A stretch of 64,000 bases of DNA from Rubrobacteraceae bacterium (GCA_030448125.1 JAUJNO010000005.1:141110-205109), one strand, 5' to 3'. Positions 16,055-24,223 are shown, counted from the stretch's first letter. A program made the numbers and translations. The notes: generated by a model not told the origin, from the sequence alone.

Positions 16055-17146
16055 GTGGCTGATCCGGCCCTGCTTCGAGGAGTCGCCGCAGAGACCGTGG
16101 CCACTCCCCGGCTGAGAACGCACCTGTTGAGCGGCGGCACTGAAGGGGGAGAGCCGGTCTTCTTCGTCCACGGCAACGCCTCCTCCTCGCGCTTTTTCGA
16201 GGAGACTCTGGCGGCGCTGTCCGGCGAAGCCGGCTACTGGGGACTCGCCCCCGACCTGAGAGGGTTCGGTGGCTCGGAGACGAAGCCATTGGACGCCACC
16301 CGGGGGCTTGGGGACTTCTCCGATGACCTCTACGCTCTGGCAGGCGTCTTAGGGCTGAGGGGCAGGAAGATCCACCTGGTCGGCTGGTCGGTGGGAGGCA
16401 CGATAGCCGTGCGCTACGCCATGGACCATCCGGACGGGGTGGCCTCGCTGACCCTCGTAAACCCGATGTCCCCCTACGGGTTCGGGGGAACCAGGGACGC
16501 CTCCGGAATTCCGTGCTGGCCGGACTACGCTGGGTCCGGGGGAGGGACGACCAACCCCGAGTTCGTACGACGCCTGAGGGAAGGCGACCGTAGCGGGGAG
16601 GATCCGAACTCCCCCCGCAACGTAATGAACGCCTTCTACTTTAAACCCCCTTTCAGGGCGCCGAAAGAGAGGGAGGAAGTTCTCCTCTCCTCCATGCTCT
16701 CCACGAAGGTGGCGGAAAAGAACTACCCGGGAGACACGGCCCTTTCCAGAAACTGGCCGAACGTGGCACCGGGCAAGGGAGGCATGAACAACGCCATCTC
16801 GCCAAAATACTGCAACCTCTCCGGCTTCGCCTCGGCGTTCGCCGGAATAGACCCGAAGCCCCCCGTGCTCTGGATCCGGGGCGCCGACGACGCGCTCGTC
16901 TCCGACACCTCGCTCCTGGACTTCGGCTTCCTCGGAAGACTGGGGGTGGTACCGGGGTGGCCGGGGGAGGAGGTGTACCCTCCGCAGCCGATGGTCTCCC
17001 AAATCCGAGCGGTCCTCGGGGAGTACGCCCTGAACGGAGGGAGCTACCGGGAAGAAGTGATCGGAGACTGCGGGCACTCGCCGCATGTCGAGAAGCCCGA
17101 GGAGTTCCAGCAGGCCCTCTTCGGCTTCCTCAAAGAGCACTCCTAA
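16055..17146 (+). CDS. Alpha/beta hydrolase, 363 aa
   Basis: The oxyanion motif VFFVHGNASSSRFF, nucleophile elbow VGWSVGGTIA and catalytic His in DCGHSPHVEKP are all in place, with the acid probably in LWIRGADDALV. The C-terminal third carries an insertion of about 60 residues compared with typical 280-residue members, probably an enlarged lid. GTG 16055 is preceded by GGGAGG at ideal spacing. It lies downstream of the PhaC-like and methyltransferase genes in the same direction, 140 bases apart. The substrate is not evident. Confidence 0.82.
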   Translation: MADPALLRGVAAETVATPRLRTHLLSGGTEGGEPVFFVHGNASSSRFFEETLAALSGEAGYWGLAPDLRGFGGSETKPLDATRGLGDFSDDLYALAGVLGLRGRKIHLVGWSVGGTIAVRYAMDHPDGVASLTLVNPMSPYGFGGTRDASGIPCWPDYAGSGGGTTNPEFVRRLREGDRSGEDPNSPRNVMNAFYFKPPFRAPKEREEVLLSSMLSTKVAEKNYPGDTALSRNWPNVAPGKGGMNNAISPKYCNLSGFASAFAGIDPKPPVLWIRGADDALVSDTSLLDFGFLGRLGVVPGWPGEEVYPPQPMVSQIRAVLGEYALNGGSYREEVIGDCGHSPHVEKPEEFQQALFGFLKEHS

Positions 17147-17424
17147 CCATACCCAACGAGAAGTGTCGTTAGTTCGGTATCTAGCGAAGATCTATAGTGG
17201 TCTAGATTCCACCGACCTCGGCGGAGACGCCGCGCCTGGCTCTGCGATGCGGTCGCGCCCTCGAAGAGCCCTCCGGCGATACTACGCTAAGCACCACCGA
17301 CCCGCTACCGAATCCGGAAGTGTCACTGTAGGACTAATGTGTGTCTCACGAGGCTCGCCGCTCGTGGTGGCGGGAGCTCTTCGGGCTCTAGTGGTCCTTT
17401 GGAAGTAAGCTTGGAGGTCCTTCG

Positions 17425-18297
17425 CTACCTGATCACCCTTATTGCGGCCGGTTCGCTGCGGAAGGACATCGGAAGGCGGCCCCAGACCTCGCCGTCTATC
17501 TGTACCGGGACGTGTGTGTCCGGGGACGTAGCCAGGATCCCCTGCGACGGGAAGGATTTCATCGCGCGATCGAGGGGGCTCTTCGCCAGGATACGGGCCA
17601 GGATGTCGGGCCGCAGGAGAAGGTTCACCTTCTCGATGAGGACGATTTCCAGCTTGCCGCTTCCCAGGGAAGCGTCTTCTGCCATCTCGAATTCTCCTCC
17701 ATAATATTGGCCGTTGGCGACGACGGCAAACTGGGTTACGTAGGTCGTGTCTCCGTCCACGATGTGCAGAGTCGGCCGACGGTCCCGGAAGTACACCTTG
17801 AGCGCAGCGAGTGGGAAGGCAAGTGACTTGAGGTAGCGTTTGAGGCGCGGCGTCACCTCGCGGATGACGTTGGCGTCGAAGCCGATGCCGGCCATGCAGG
17901 TGAATCGCCGCTCCGTTCCCTCCTCGTCGGTCGCGACCCCGACGTCCATCCGCGAGCGGGTGCCGGTCAGGATCCTTTCGCAGGCATCCTCCGCCTTCAG
18001 CGGTAGCCCGAGTTCCCGCGCCAAGACGTTCGCCGTACCGAGCGGCAGAATACCCAACGTTGCGCCCTTCGAGAGGCCGTTTACGACCTCGTTCACCGTT
18101 CCATCGCCCCCAGCGGCGATGACGAGCTGATCGCCGGCCATAGCGGCGAGCTCCGTGGCGTGGTCCGGCCGCTCGGTGTTCAGAACCTCGATCTCCAGGC
18201 CGCCGGTGCGCAGGATTTCGGCGAAGCGCTCCAGGTAACCCTCGTCCCCAGCGCTTCCCGAATTAGGGTTGCCGATGATGACCGCTTCCATTGCCAT
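17425..18297 (-). CDS. Diacylglycerol/lipid kinase family protein (YegS/DgkB-like)
   Basis: The 290-residue protein has the DAGK catalytic domain: IGNPNSGSAGDEG at the N-terminus, the nucleotide loop AAGGDGTVNEVVNGL, LPLGTANVLARELGLP, and the C-terminal VQIDGEVWGRLP. The family phosphorylates diacylglycerol or related lipids with ATP at the membrane face. It starts three bases after the stop of the methyltransferase upstream, so the two form a transcription unit. Confidence 0.87.
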   Translation of the reverse strand: MAMEAVIIGNPNSGSAGDEGYLERFAEILRTGGLEIEVLNTERPDHATELAAMAGDQLVIAAGGDGTVNEVVNGLSKGATLGILPLGTANVLARELGLPLKAEDACERILTGTRSRMDVGVATDEEGTERRFTCMAGIGFDANVIREVTPRLKRYLKSLAFPLAALKVYFRDRRPTLHIVDGDTTYVTQFAVVANGQYYGGEFEMAEDASLGSGKLEIVLIEKVNLLLRPDILARILAKSPLDRAMKSFPSQGILATSPDTHVPVQIDGEVWGRLPMSFRSEPAAIRVIR

Positions 18298-18299
18298 AC

Positions 18300-19193
18300 T
18301 TACAGTGCCGGCTCGAGTAGCGTCTGGATCGGAGTCTCCGCTTCATCGGCGGGGCGGGAGAGGTAGAAGTCGGCGTGGTACCAGCCCTCGTCCTCCTTGC
18401 CGGCGGTGTCCACGCCCATCTTGGCAAGTTCCTCCAGGACGTACTCTCGCTCCAGAGCGTCGGCGAAGCGGCGTTGGGTGAAGGTGTGGCCGGACAGCTT
18501 CTCAGTTGTAAGGCCGTACCCGGAGAGGACTTCGGAGACCTCCTCGTAAGAGACCCACCGCAGCGCGAAGGCAGCCACCCACGGGATCCGGCCCTCCGGA
18601 CCATCTGTCATGCAGTCGAGCAACCGCCCGAAGGTGCGCTCGGTGATGTATCCTACACCGCCCGTCACGGTCAGTAGGTCCGCACCCGAGATGGCTTGCC
18701 CGAGCGTTTGCGTCGGCTCATTCTCTTCCAGGTTCTCGGCGAAGCCCGCGTCGAGGACGCCGGAGCGGATGCCGTAAGAGACCGCGTTGCTAGACACGTC
18801 GATGCCAACCACCTTGGGCGCCGCTCGTCTTATGCGTTCCTTGTAGAACGCAGCGTCGGCCCCCGCAAGCTCCTCGCTTGACGAACCGACTAGCTCCTCG
18901 GAGCCGTAGCGCGCGTAGAGGTCGTCGAGGGTCGTCTCGTGCTTGAGGAGGGTGGCGTTTATCCCATAGGAGCAGCAGACGTCAACGACGCCGGTCTGCC
19001 TCTCCCCATGCCCGTTATGCCCCTGCTCGCGCCGGGCCTCGATGAGCGAGGAGAAGACGCGCTGGCCATGCTGGGGGATACAGTAGTCGAATTGGCCCAA
19101 GGTTTTGAAATACTCTCTCGGGTCTTCGAGGCCGTAGACGAGCTCGAAGTTGGCCTTGCCGGACTTCTGGTGCAGTGCTTCGCGCTTACTCAT
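18300..19193 (-). CDS. Putative SAM-dependent methyltransferase, 297 aa
   Basis: A Rossmann-type methyltransferase is suggested by VVDVCCSYGINATLL (motif I position), VVGIDVSSNAVSYGI (motif II) and ADLLTVTGGVGYI (motif IV-like). I do not recognise the exact family or substrate. The first 60 residues (NFELVYGLEDPREYFKTLGQ) look like a substrate-binding cap. It lies directly upstream of a lipid kinase on the same strand, so a lipid-related role is conceivable. The ATG at 19193 follows a GGGAGGTCCTG ribosome-binding region. Confidence 0.6.
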   Translation of the reverse strand: MSKREALHQKSGKANFELVYGLEDPREYFKTLGQFDYCIPQHGQRVFSSLIEARREQGHNGHGERQTGVVDVCCSYGINATLLKHETTLDDLYARYGSEELVGSSSEELAGADAAFYKERIRRAAPKVVGIDVSSNAVSYGIRSGVLDAGFAENLEENEPTQTLGQAISGADLLTVTGGVGYITERTFGRLLDCMTDGPEGRIPWVAAFALRWVSYEEVSEVLSGYGLTTEKLSGHTFTQRRFADALEREYVLEELAKMGVDTAGKEDEGWYHADFYLSRPADEAETPIQTLLEPAL

Positions 19194-19380
19194 GGTTCAG
19201 GACCTCCCTAACTGGCGTACTGCGGCTTTCTACGCTTCCGGTTCGCAGCACCCGCAATTCATCGGTGCTTTCTACTTGCGTATTAGATCCCTGAGCTCCT
19301 CTTTGATCGCGACGAACCCTACCCGGATCAGAGGATGGACTCGAACTTGAAGAGTCCCATCCTCACGTGCTCCTATGATG

Positions 19381-19683
19381 CTAGACGTCTACCACGGGGA
19401 TTCCCGGGGGTGAGCCGGAGAACAGCCAAAGCATCAGGTTCAGAAGCACGGTCAAGCCCACGCTCAGCGCCACGCTGATCAGTATCCAGATCAAGCACCC
19501 TGTTCCCGAGCACCCTCTGCCACCCCCACCGAATACGATGATGCCCGACTCGTCGCGCCAAAGAGGATCTCCTTCCACGTCGGCATGTGGTCTTCGGCTA
19601 TAGGGGTTATCTCGCTCTACTTGCTTGCCTTCGTTGCTCAAGATTGACCTTCCTCTTGTCTTACCGCCCATCTTTGCACCCAC
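19381..19683 (-). CDS. Small membrane protein, 100 aa, single helix near C-terminus
   Basis: A charged N-terminal half of about 55 residues is followed by GGGGRGCSGTGCLIWIL and a long hydrophobic helix ending MLWLF. The helix pattern CL-W-L-SV-LSV-LTVL-NL reappears in the short frame at 24007-24105, so the two are probably homologous. No known domain is recognised. It is the last gene of the minus-strand run of small membrane proteins. Confidence 0.55.
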   Translation of the reverse strand: MGAKMGGKTRGRSILSNEGKQVERDNPYSRRPHADVEGDPLWRDESGIIVFGGGGRGCSGTGCLIWILISVALSVGLTVLLNLMLWLFSGSPPGIPVVDV

Positions 19684-19852
19684 GTTACGGACAGCAAAGA
19701 AAGAGAGCCGGGGTCTTTAGAGGCCCCACCCCTTCATTACCGACCCTATAACACTGTGGGGACGGCACCCCTAGCAGGGCAGTCGCCGCCCGTTTATCGA
19801 CGCCTTTTCCACGCTTGAGGCCACGAGATTGCCGGTCGAAACCAGTCGAAGC

Positions 19853-20062
19853 TCAAGCGCGCACACGATGGTCTCGCGCGTATGTATACGCGGTGTAGGC
19901 CGCGATGACGTGGCATACCCAGCCGAGCAGGCCGCCCGTACCGATCCAGAAGCCCGGCGTGATAATGAGCCACAGAATGCCGGCCAGGATGCGACCGTTA
20001 TAGAGCTGTCCGACTCCAGGGATGATCGCACTCAGGACCGCCGCTAATGTAGGATCGCGCAT
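19853..20062 (-). CDS. TM2-like small membrane protein, 69 aa
   Basis: The protein starts MRDPTLAAVLSAIIPGVGQLYNGR, the P-G-x-G-x-x-Y-x-G-R pattern typical of TM2/NINE-type proteins. Two hydrophobic helices follow, separated by GTGG. TM2 proteins sit in the cytoplasmic membrane and their roles are poorly defined. The size is near the family minimum. It shares orientation with other small membrane protein genes on both sides. AAGGAGTAACG precedes the ATG at 20062. Confidence 0.75.
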   Translation of the reverse strand: MRDPTLAAVLSAIIPGVGQLYNGRILAGILWLIITPGFWIGTGGLLGWVCHVIAAYTAYTYARDHRVRA

Positions 20063-20104
20063 CGTTACTCCTTTATCTTGGTGTAGTAGTGCGTAAAAGT
20101 TCTG

Positions 20105-20224
20105 CTAAAGAAGCCCAGCAAAGGCCAACCCGGAGAGAAGCAGTACTCCCAGCACGGGCAACAGGCACCCGACGGGTATGACCACACAACATCCTCGGCT
20201 CTCACCGCGCCTGCGACGAAACAT
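20105..20224 (-). CDS. 39-aa membrane peptide with Arg-rich start and CC motif
   Basis: ATG 20224 follows GAGAGGAGAAG at good spacing. The product reads MFRRRRGESRGCCVV, then a hydrophobic helix (IPVGCLLPVLGVLLLSGLAF) of about 24 residues. Three cysteines cluster at the membrane edge. A truncated second copy lies at 21719-21773, and both follow the same terminator hairpin, which shows this peptide gene belonged to a duplicated unit. The function is unknown. Confidence 0.6.
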   Translation of the reverse strand: MFRRRRGESRGCCVVIPVGCLLPVLGVLLLSGLAFAGLL

Positions 20225-20402
20225 CGACTTCTCCTCTCCGGGAGGGTTGTAGGCGGCTGACCGAGGAGGCCGCGCCCACAACCCTCTAGACTACCGGCTT
20301 TGCTGGTTGGTAAGGCTCTGGTTCTGGGCCTCTTGCTGAACCGTGCTCTGAGCTTTCTCGGCGACCCCTGAACCTTCTGCTGCGTCTCCTGGGCTTTCTC
20401 CT
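20166..20402. repeat. Direct repeat copy 1 (about 237 bp)
   Basis: This segment matches 21714-21951 closely. It covers the 3' end of a DUF3618-type gene, the terminator hairpin after it, and the 5' part of the 39-aa peptide gene. The two copies flank the DUF2238-like and AIM24 genes. Confidence 0.85.
20242..20286 (-). terminator. Hairpin after the DUF3618 gene remnant
   Basis: GAGGGTTGT and ACAACCCTC close a long stem that also pairs GGCGGCT with its partner around a CCTCGG-containing loop. The same hairpin follows the intact DUF3618 gene at 21791-21833. Confidence 0.6.
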
Positions 20403-20412
20403 TTCCGATAGC
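20291..20412 (-). pseudogene. Fusion remnant: start of Gln-rich gene joined to end of DUF3618 gene
   Basis: On the minus strand AIGKEKA, which matches the N-terminus of the 23246-23920 protein, runs in frame into QETQQKVQ, which matches the C-terminus of the DUF3618 protein. An 18-base block, GGCTTTCTCCTTTCCGAT, is shared with 23882-23899. A one-base loss then shifts the frame. The simplest reading is a second copy of the three-gene cluster that lost everything between these points. Confidence 0.7.
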
Positions 20413-20470
20413 TTAGTAAGGGGTAGCAGGCTCCCCTCCTGACAGAGCTCGGGCTTCACGGCGAGGTCCG

Positions 20471-20902
20471 TCACCGAACCCGGGGCCGGTGGGAGTTCGT
20501 GCGCGAGCGCCCGAAGAACCGGTCGAGGTAGCGGTCGGCGATCCAGGCCCCCAACCCGCCGCCGAGGATGCCGAGGAAGATATCGAAGAACGTGTCGGGC
20601 AGAGCGCGGTCTATGTGGACGCCCATCAGGTCCAGCAGTATCTCTATCCCCTCCCACGCCGTCGCTCCGACGAGGCCGATGACGCAACCCGTGATGACGG
20701 CGTGCCGCGGGGTGTTGAAGAACTCGTCGTCGCCCCCGCCCCGATAGACGATCTCGGCCACGATCGCGACGAGCACGAGCGGCGTGAGTAGGTGGGCGAC
20801 CTCGTCGTAGAGCGGCACGGGCTCGAAGAGGTTCCACGCGAACCCGGCCCCGTTCAAGAGCGTGCAGAAGACGACGAGCGTTACCACCCAGACGCGCGGC
20901 AC
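20471..20902 (-). CDS. DUF2238/YjdF-like integral membrane protein
   Basis: The 143-residue protein has about four hydrophobic segments. The phrase PLYDEVAHLLTPLVLV followed by GATAWEGIEILLD and DTFFDIFLGILGGGLGAW resembles the YjdF/DUF2238 membrane family, in which a conserved D-x-x-x-H and a D-x-x-x-D lie in the membrane. The biochemical role is unknown. It lies with the AIM24 gene between two direct repeats, so it may have arrived or been rearranged with that unit. Confidence 0.65.
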   Translation of the reverse strand: MPRVWVVTLVVFCTLLNGAGFAWNLFEPVPLYDEVAHLLTPLVLVAIVAEIVYRGGGDDEFFNTPRHAVITGCVIGLVGATAWEGIEILLDLMGVHIDRALPDTFFDIFLGILGGGLGAWIADRYLDRFFGRSRTNSHRPRVR

Positions 20903-20950
20903 CTTCCCTATCCCCCCGCTGAGCTACCGTCAGAAGCCACCGGACCCACC

Positions 20951-21625
20951 CTACCGGGCGTGGGTGTGCGGCGGTACCGTGGGGCCTTCGGAGGGCTGTA
21001 TCAGCACCCAGCCCGGACCCTCGAAGGAGATCTGGAAGGTCTCCCCCGAGTCCCGCCCCAGCATGGTCTTGAAGGAGACGTCCGACCTGACTCGGGTGCG
21101 GACCCCGCCGCTCCAGGCTACGGCCGAGTCGGGGTCGGCCGACGTGGGCGTCGTGCCCGTGTCCAGCAAGACCGGATCTCCCTGAGCGGTGACGGCCACC
21201 TGGCCCGTGCCCTGGAGGACCACGCTGAAGGCGCCGCCGGCGAGCCTACCTGCCCCCAAGAGGGGTTGGATGTCCCAATCGACGCCTTCTTCGAAGGCCA
21301 GGATGTTGTCGCCGTTGACCGTCATCTTCTCGTTCTGGAGGTTCAAGATCATTATCTTGCGGGCGTTGTGCGCAAGGAACACGTCCCCGGTCCCCGTGGC
21401 CACCATCAGGTCGACGCCCTCGCCGGTGAGGGCCTTCTTGAAGAAGCGCCCGAGGCCCCCGCCCTTGTGATCGAACCGCACCCCACCCTGATAGGCGACC
21501 ATCGAGCCCAGCTTCGCTTGGACCGAGTCACCGTCCAGCCGAACCTTCAGAAGCGAAGAGTTCTGCAGCGTGAACGTCCCTGTCGGGGCTACTTCCTCGA
21601 ACTGGTTGAGATTCGTCTCGCTCAC
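20951..21625 (-). CDS. AIM24-family protein
   Basis: The 224-residue protein shows the AIM24/TIGR00266-type beta-rich fold: GSMVAYQGGVRFDHKGGG, FLAHNARKIMILNLQNE, and a late SGETFQISFEGPGWVLIQ. The family is widespread and named after a yeast mitochondrial protein; the bacterial function is unclear, possibly surface or membrane associated. I chose GTG 21625 because CCAGGAGGTGGC precedes it. The frame stays open further upstream into repeat sequence, but that part lacks family resemblance. Confidence 0.85.
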   Translation of the reverse strand: MSETNLNQFEEVAPTGTFTLQNSSLLKVRLDGDSVQAKLGSMVAYQGGVRFDHKGGGLGRFFKKALTGEGVDLMVATGTGDVFLAHNARKIMILNLQNEKMTVNGDNILAFEEGVDWDIQPLLGAGRLAGGAFSVVLQGTGQVAVTAQGDPVLLDTGTTPTSADPDSAVAWSGGVRTRVRSDVSFKTMLGRDSGETFQISFEGPGWVLIQPSEGPTVPPHTHAR

Positions 21626-21718
21626 CACGCCACCTCCTGGTCGTGAGTTGTCACGGGCACGTCGATGCTGGCGCCTTGTCGTCTCCGGCACATCGCTCTC
21701 TCCTCTCCTGAAGCCACC

Positions 21719-21773
21719 CGATGGGTATAACCACGCAACACCCTCGGCTCTCACCGCGCCTGCGACGAAACAT
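21719..21773 (-). pseudogene. Truncated copy of the 39-aa CC membrane peptide gene
   Basis: ATG 21773 begins MFRRRRGESRGCCVVIPIG, as in the intact gene at 20105-20224, but homology stops there and the hydrophobic helix is missing. A short frame starting MCRRRQGAS lies just beyond and overlaps the AIM24 start. Confidence 0.7.
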
Positions 21774-21790
21774 CGACTTCTCCTCTCCGG

Positions 21791-21833
21791 GAGGGTTGTA
21801 GGCGGCTGACCGAGGAAGCCGCCCACAACCCTC
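21791..21833 (-). terminator. Terminator hairpin of the DUF3618 gene
   Basis: On the minus strand GAGGGTTGTGGGCGGCT pairs with AGCCGCCTACAACCCTC. It starts 13 bases past the DUF3618 stop at 21847. Confidence 0.65.
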
Positions 21834-21846
21834 TAAACTACCGGCT

Positions 21847-22881
21847 CTACTGGTCGGTAAGGCCCTGGTTCTGGGCCTCCTGCTGAACCGTGCTCTGAGC
21901 CTCCTCGGCGACCCGCTGAACCTTTTGCTGCGTCTCCTGGGCTTTCTCCTGTACCTTGTCCACGAGGTTGTCCCTGGTCTCGCCCATCACCTCGTGCTCC
22001 TTGGCGGTTTCGGGAACCGCCAGTCCCACTGCCGCTCCGACCCCGACGGCCAAGGTCCCCATGGTTAGGGGGTTCTCCCTCAGCATCCGCTCGAACCCGC
22101 TCTTGGCTCGTTTGGCCTGATATTGCGCCTGGTTAGCCAAGCGGCTCGCTTGGTCCTGCGTCTGGTCGGCGATCTGCCCCGCCTTGTCTTGAGCTTGGCT
22201 CGCGGTTTCTTCGATCTTGCTCTGGGCCTGCCCTACGACCTGTCCTGCCTTGTCTTGCGCCTGGCTCGCGGTTTCTCCAACCTTGTCCCTGGCTTGCCCT
22301 ATAGCTTGGCCCGCCGAAGAACCGTCCGACCTCCGCTCCTCATTATGGAGCGGGTAATCGTGGGTGGGAGCGTAGTCGTAAGCGGGAGGGTAGGCGTAGG
22401 CCCCGGCCCGGTAGCGCGCCTGGCCCGAGCTTCGCTTCCTGCCGCTCACGAACAGCCAGCCGAGGCCTATGCCGGTGAGGACCGCCGGCAAGGGATTCTC
22501 CTTGATGGTCTCCACGACGGCGGAGCCGGCCCCTGTGACCTTACCCACCGTGGCCTCCCTGACCCTGTCTTTGGCCTGCTCTTTCAGGCTCTCTGGGGAG
22601 AGCCTCTCCTGGATGGCGTCGACGGTCTCGCTCATGTCGGCGCGGGTGTGCTCGATCTCGGCGCGGGTGCGCGCCATCTCGGCACGGGTGCGCTCGGCTT
22701 CGTCGACCACCGGCCCGCCTGCGGTGCTGGCGAGGGCGGGGTCTGAACCGGCTTCCGGCCTCATCCCTACGGGCCTCATTGCCGGATCCGTCAAAGGATC
22801 TGAGTTCCGGACCCCCTCGTCGAGAGGGTCGCGCCGATCCAGCGGGTCGCGTCGCCCTATCTCGTCTGGTCTTTCGCCCAT
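21847..22881 (-). CDS. DUF3618-type membrane-associated protein, 344 aa
   Basis: A charged N-terminal third contains the heptad-like RTRAEMARTRAEIEHTRADM followed by VDAIQERLSPESLKEQAKDR, the DUF3618 signature. A short hydrophobic segment (LPAVLTGIGLGWLFVSG) comes next, then a long Gln/Ala/Lys repeat (about six copies of QAQDKAGQ-like units) likely to form coiled coil, and a second hydrophobic segment GTLAVGVGAAVGLAVP. The start is ATG 22881, inside the end of the upstream gene, so the three genes are translationally coupled. The role is unknown; such clusters are often linked to envelope stress. Confidence 0.8.
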   Translation of the reverse strand: MGERPDEIGRRDPLDRRDPLDEGVRNSDPLTDPAMRPVGMRPEAGSDPALASTAGGPVVDEAERTRAEMARTRAEIEHTRADMSETVDAIQERLSPESLKEQAKDRVREATVGKVTGAGSAVVETIKENPLPAVLTGIGLGWLFVSGRKRSSGQARYRAGAYAYPPAYDYAPTHDYPLHNEERRSDGSSAGQAIGQARDKVGETASQAQDKAGQVVGQAQSKIEETASQAQDKAGQIADQTQDQASRLANQAQYQAKRAKSGFERMLRENPLTMGTLAVGVGAAVGLAVPETAKEHEVMGETRDNLVDKVQEKAQETQQKVQRVAEEAQSTVQQEAQNQGLTDQ

Positions 22882-23249
22882 TGCTGGTCCTCCTTCATGG
22901 TCTCCATCGTCTGTCGGGGTGCCAGGTCTTCTCGCTTGAGGGCGTCGAGGCCCTTCTTTGCGAGGAAATAGCCTACTGCGGCCACTACAAGCCCGACCAA
23001 GAGGGCCGAGGCCCACAAGGGCATGGCGTCGTCGAGCAAGATGATGACGCCGGCGAGGATTGCCAGCAGCCCCGCGTAGGCCACGGCGGCGCCTGCGGCC
23101 AGGACTCCAACGTGCCTCCCGGCTCGGGAGACCTTCTGGCTCATCTCGGTCTTGGCCAGGCTCACCTCCTGGCGCACCAGCGTGGAGGTCTCCCGCGCTA
23201 GTTCCGAGAAGAGCTCGCCGAGCGAGCGATTGTCGCTACTCTGCATCAC
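22857..23249 (-). CDS. DUF1469 / actinobacterial holin-like membrane protein
   Basis: The 130-residue protein starts with an amphipathic SLGELFSELARETSTLVR then QEVSLAKTEMSQK, the standard DUF1469 (phage holin family 3-like) N-terminus. Two hydrophobic helices follow, with a DDAMPLW turn between them, and the sequence ends in a charged tail. These proteins are chromosomal and not part of a phage here. It overlaps the Gln-rich gene upstream by a few bases and the DUF3618 gene downstream by 25 bases. Confidence 0.82.
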   Translation of the reverse strand: MMQSSDNRSLGELFSELARETSTLVRQEVSLAKTEMSQKVSRAGRHVGVLAAGAAVAYAGLLAILAGVIILLDDAMPLWASALLVGLVVAAVGYFLAKKGLDALKREDLAPRQTMETMKEDQQWAKDQTR

Positions 23250-23920
23250 TCCCCCCGTCCGTGCCTGTCGCTCGGGGATTGTCCCGCTGTCGGCATGGGC
23301 ATAGCCGTCGGGGACTCTCTCTCGGTTATGTCAGGAGGAAGGGCCGTAGCGGGTTCCCCGGTTCCGTAGGTTACCGCCGCCCCGCTGGTCGCGGTGGGGA
23401 TTGCGCCGGAGCCTTCCCCCGCGGAAGGTCCTCTCTGCGCAGAGCTCTTGAGGAACCGGGTGCCGAGGAACCCCAACACGGCCGCGCCGCCCAGGAAAAG
23501 GGACGGCCTGCGGCGGGCGAAGCCCCGCGCCTCGTCCGCGATCTGGTCCACTTCCGTTTCGCGCAGGTACCCGGAGAACCGCTCGACCTGGCCCGCGGCT
23601 CCGTCGGTGTACTGGGCGATTGACCCTTGACCCTGCTTGCGCAGCTGCTCGGCGGTCTCCCTGAGCGCCATCTGCACGGGCGTAATCCTCTGGGCGGCCT
23701 GGTGCTTCTGGGTCGCTAGCTGGGACTTGACCTGCTCGCCGCCCCGGTTCGCCAGCTCACCCGCCTGCTGACGGGCCTGATGGGCGAACTGCTGCGTCTG
23801 TTGCTTCGCCTGCTCCGTCGCCTGGCCGCCCCTACTGTTGCTCCCGGTCTGTCCGGGCGTGCCGCTGAAATGTTGTTCCACGGCTTTCTCCTTTCCGATC
23901 GCCTTCTGCTCGCCTGCCAC
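23246..23920 (-). CDS. Gln/Ala-rich protein with one membrane segment, 224 aa
   Basis: The N-terminal half is rich in Gln and Ala (AKQQTQQFAHQARQQAGELA) and predicted to form a helix or coiled coil. VDQIADEARGFARRRPSLFL then leads into a hydrophobic segment GGAAVLGFLGTRFL, a pattern that recurs upstream of DUF1469/DUF3618 genes in actinobacteria. The C-terminal 50 residues are low-complexity Pro/Ala/Thr. It is the first gene of the three-gene unit. A remnant of a second copy survives at 20291-20412. Confidence 0.7.
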   Translation of the reverse strand: MAGEQKAIGKEKAVEQHFSGTPGQTGSNSRGGQATEQAKQQTQQFAHQARQQAGELANRGGEQVKSQLATQKHQAAQRITPVQMALRETAEQLRKQGQGSIAQYTDGAAGQVERFSGYLRETEVDQIADEARGFARRRPSLFLGGAAVLGFLGTRFLKSSAQRGPSAGEGSGAIPTATSGAAVTYGTGEPATALPPDITERESPTAMPMPTAGQSPSDRHGRGE

Positions 23921-24006
23921 TACCTGAACGGGTCCTCAAAATAGCTCTCAAAGCCGGCTCGAACTCATGCATACTTGGTGAGCGCCTGGTTCAACTCCTC
24001 TCCGGA

Positions 24007-24105
24007 TCAGAACGCATACAGAACAAGGTTCACCAGGACGGTCAAGGTTACGCTCAAGACCACGCTGACCAGCAGCCAGAACAAACATCCTCCGCGAACA
24101 CGCAA
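24007..24105 (-). CDS. Short single-helix membrane peptide, about 32 aa
   Basis: A TTG at 24105, ten bases after GAGGAGAGG, opens LRVRGGCLFWLLVSVVLSV, which continues as one hydrophobic helix to LYAF. The pattern matches the C-terminal helix of the 19381-19683 protein residue by residue at most positions. The start is uncertain, because the frame stays open upstream without a better start codon. Confidence 0.45.
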   Translation of the reverse strand: MRVRGGCLFWLLVSVVLSVTLTVLVNLVLYAF

Positions 24106-24136
24106 CTTGGCGACCCGCCTCTCCTCGCCGGGTGTA

Positions 24137-24223
24137 TTACCCGTTCCTCCGACGCCGCTCCTTGTACTTGCGCCAAACGAACGGCGCGGCGAGGATCAGA
24201 ACTTTTCTAAGCAAACTACCCAC
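24137..24223 (-). CDS. 28-aa basic peptide
   Basis: GTG 24223 sits five bases after a perfect GAAGGAGG. The product (VGSLLRKVLILAAPFVWRKY plus an Arg-rich tail KERRRRNG) is one short hydrophobic segment with a strongly positive C-terminus. The strong ribosome-binding site and the following membrane peptide argue that it is translated. No family is recognised. Confidence 0.45.
   Translation of the reverse strand: MGSLLRKVLILAAPFVWRKYKERRRRNG

Larger units (their letters stand above)
21714..21951. repeat. Direct repeat copy 2 (about 238 bp)
   Basis: This is the partner of 20166-20402. It contains the true end of the DUF3618 gene, its terminator, and the first 18 or so codons of a truncated 39-aa peptide gene. 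Confidence 0.85.

Noticed and set aside
17147..17424. Possible RNA gene in the gap between the hydrolase and lipid kinase genes
   Set aside because: Short complementary stretches exist, but no tRNA cloverleaf or known riboswitch core could be drawn.
20286..20837. Long minus-strand open frame rich in Arg over the DUF2238-like gene
   Set aside because: It is a frame shadow of the membrane protein gene in high-GC DNA and has no ribosome-binding site or family resemblance.
22140..22290. Repeats suggesting a CRISPR array
   Set aside because: They are coding repeats of the Gln/Ala/Lys region of the DUF3618 protein, with no unique spacers.
22857..23249. Holin-like gene as a sign of a prophage
   Set aside because: DUF1469 proteins are chromosomal, and no other phage gene lies nearby.
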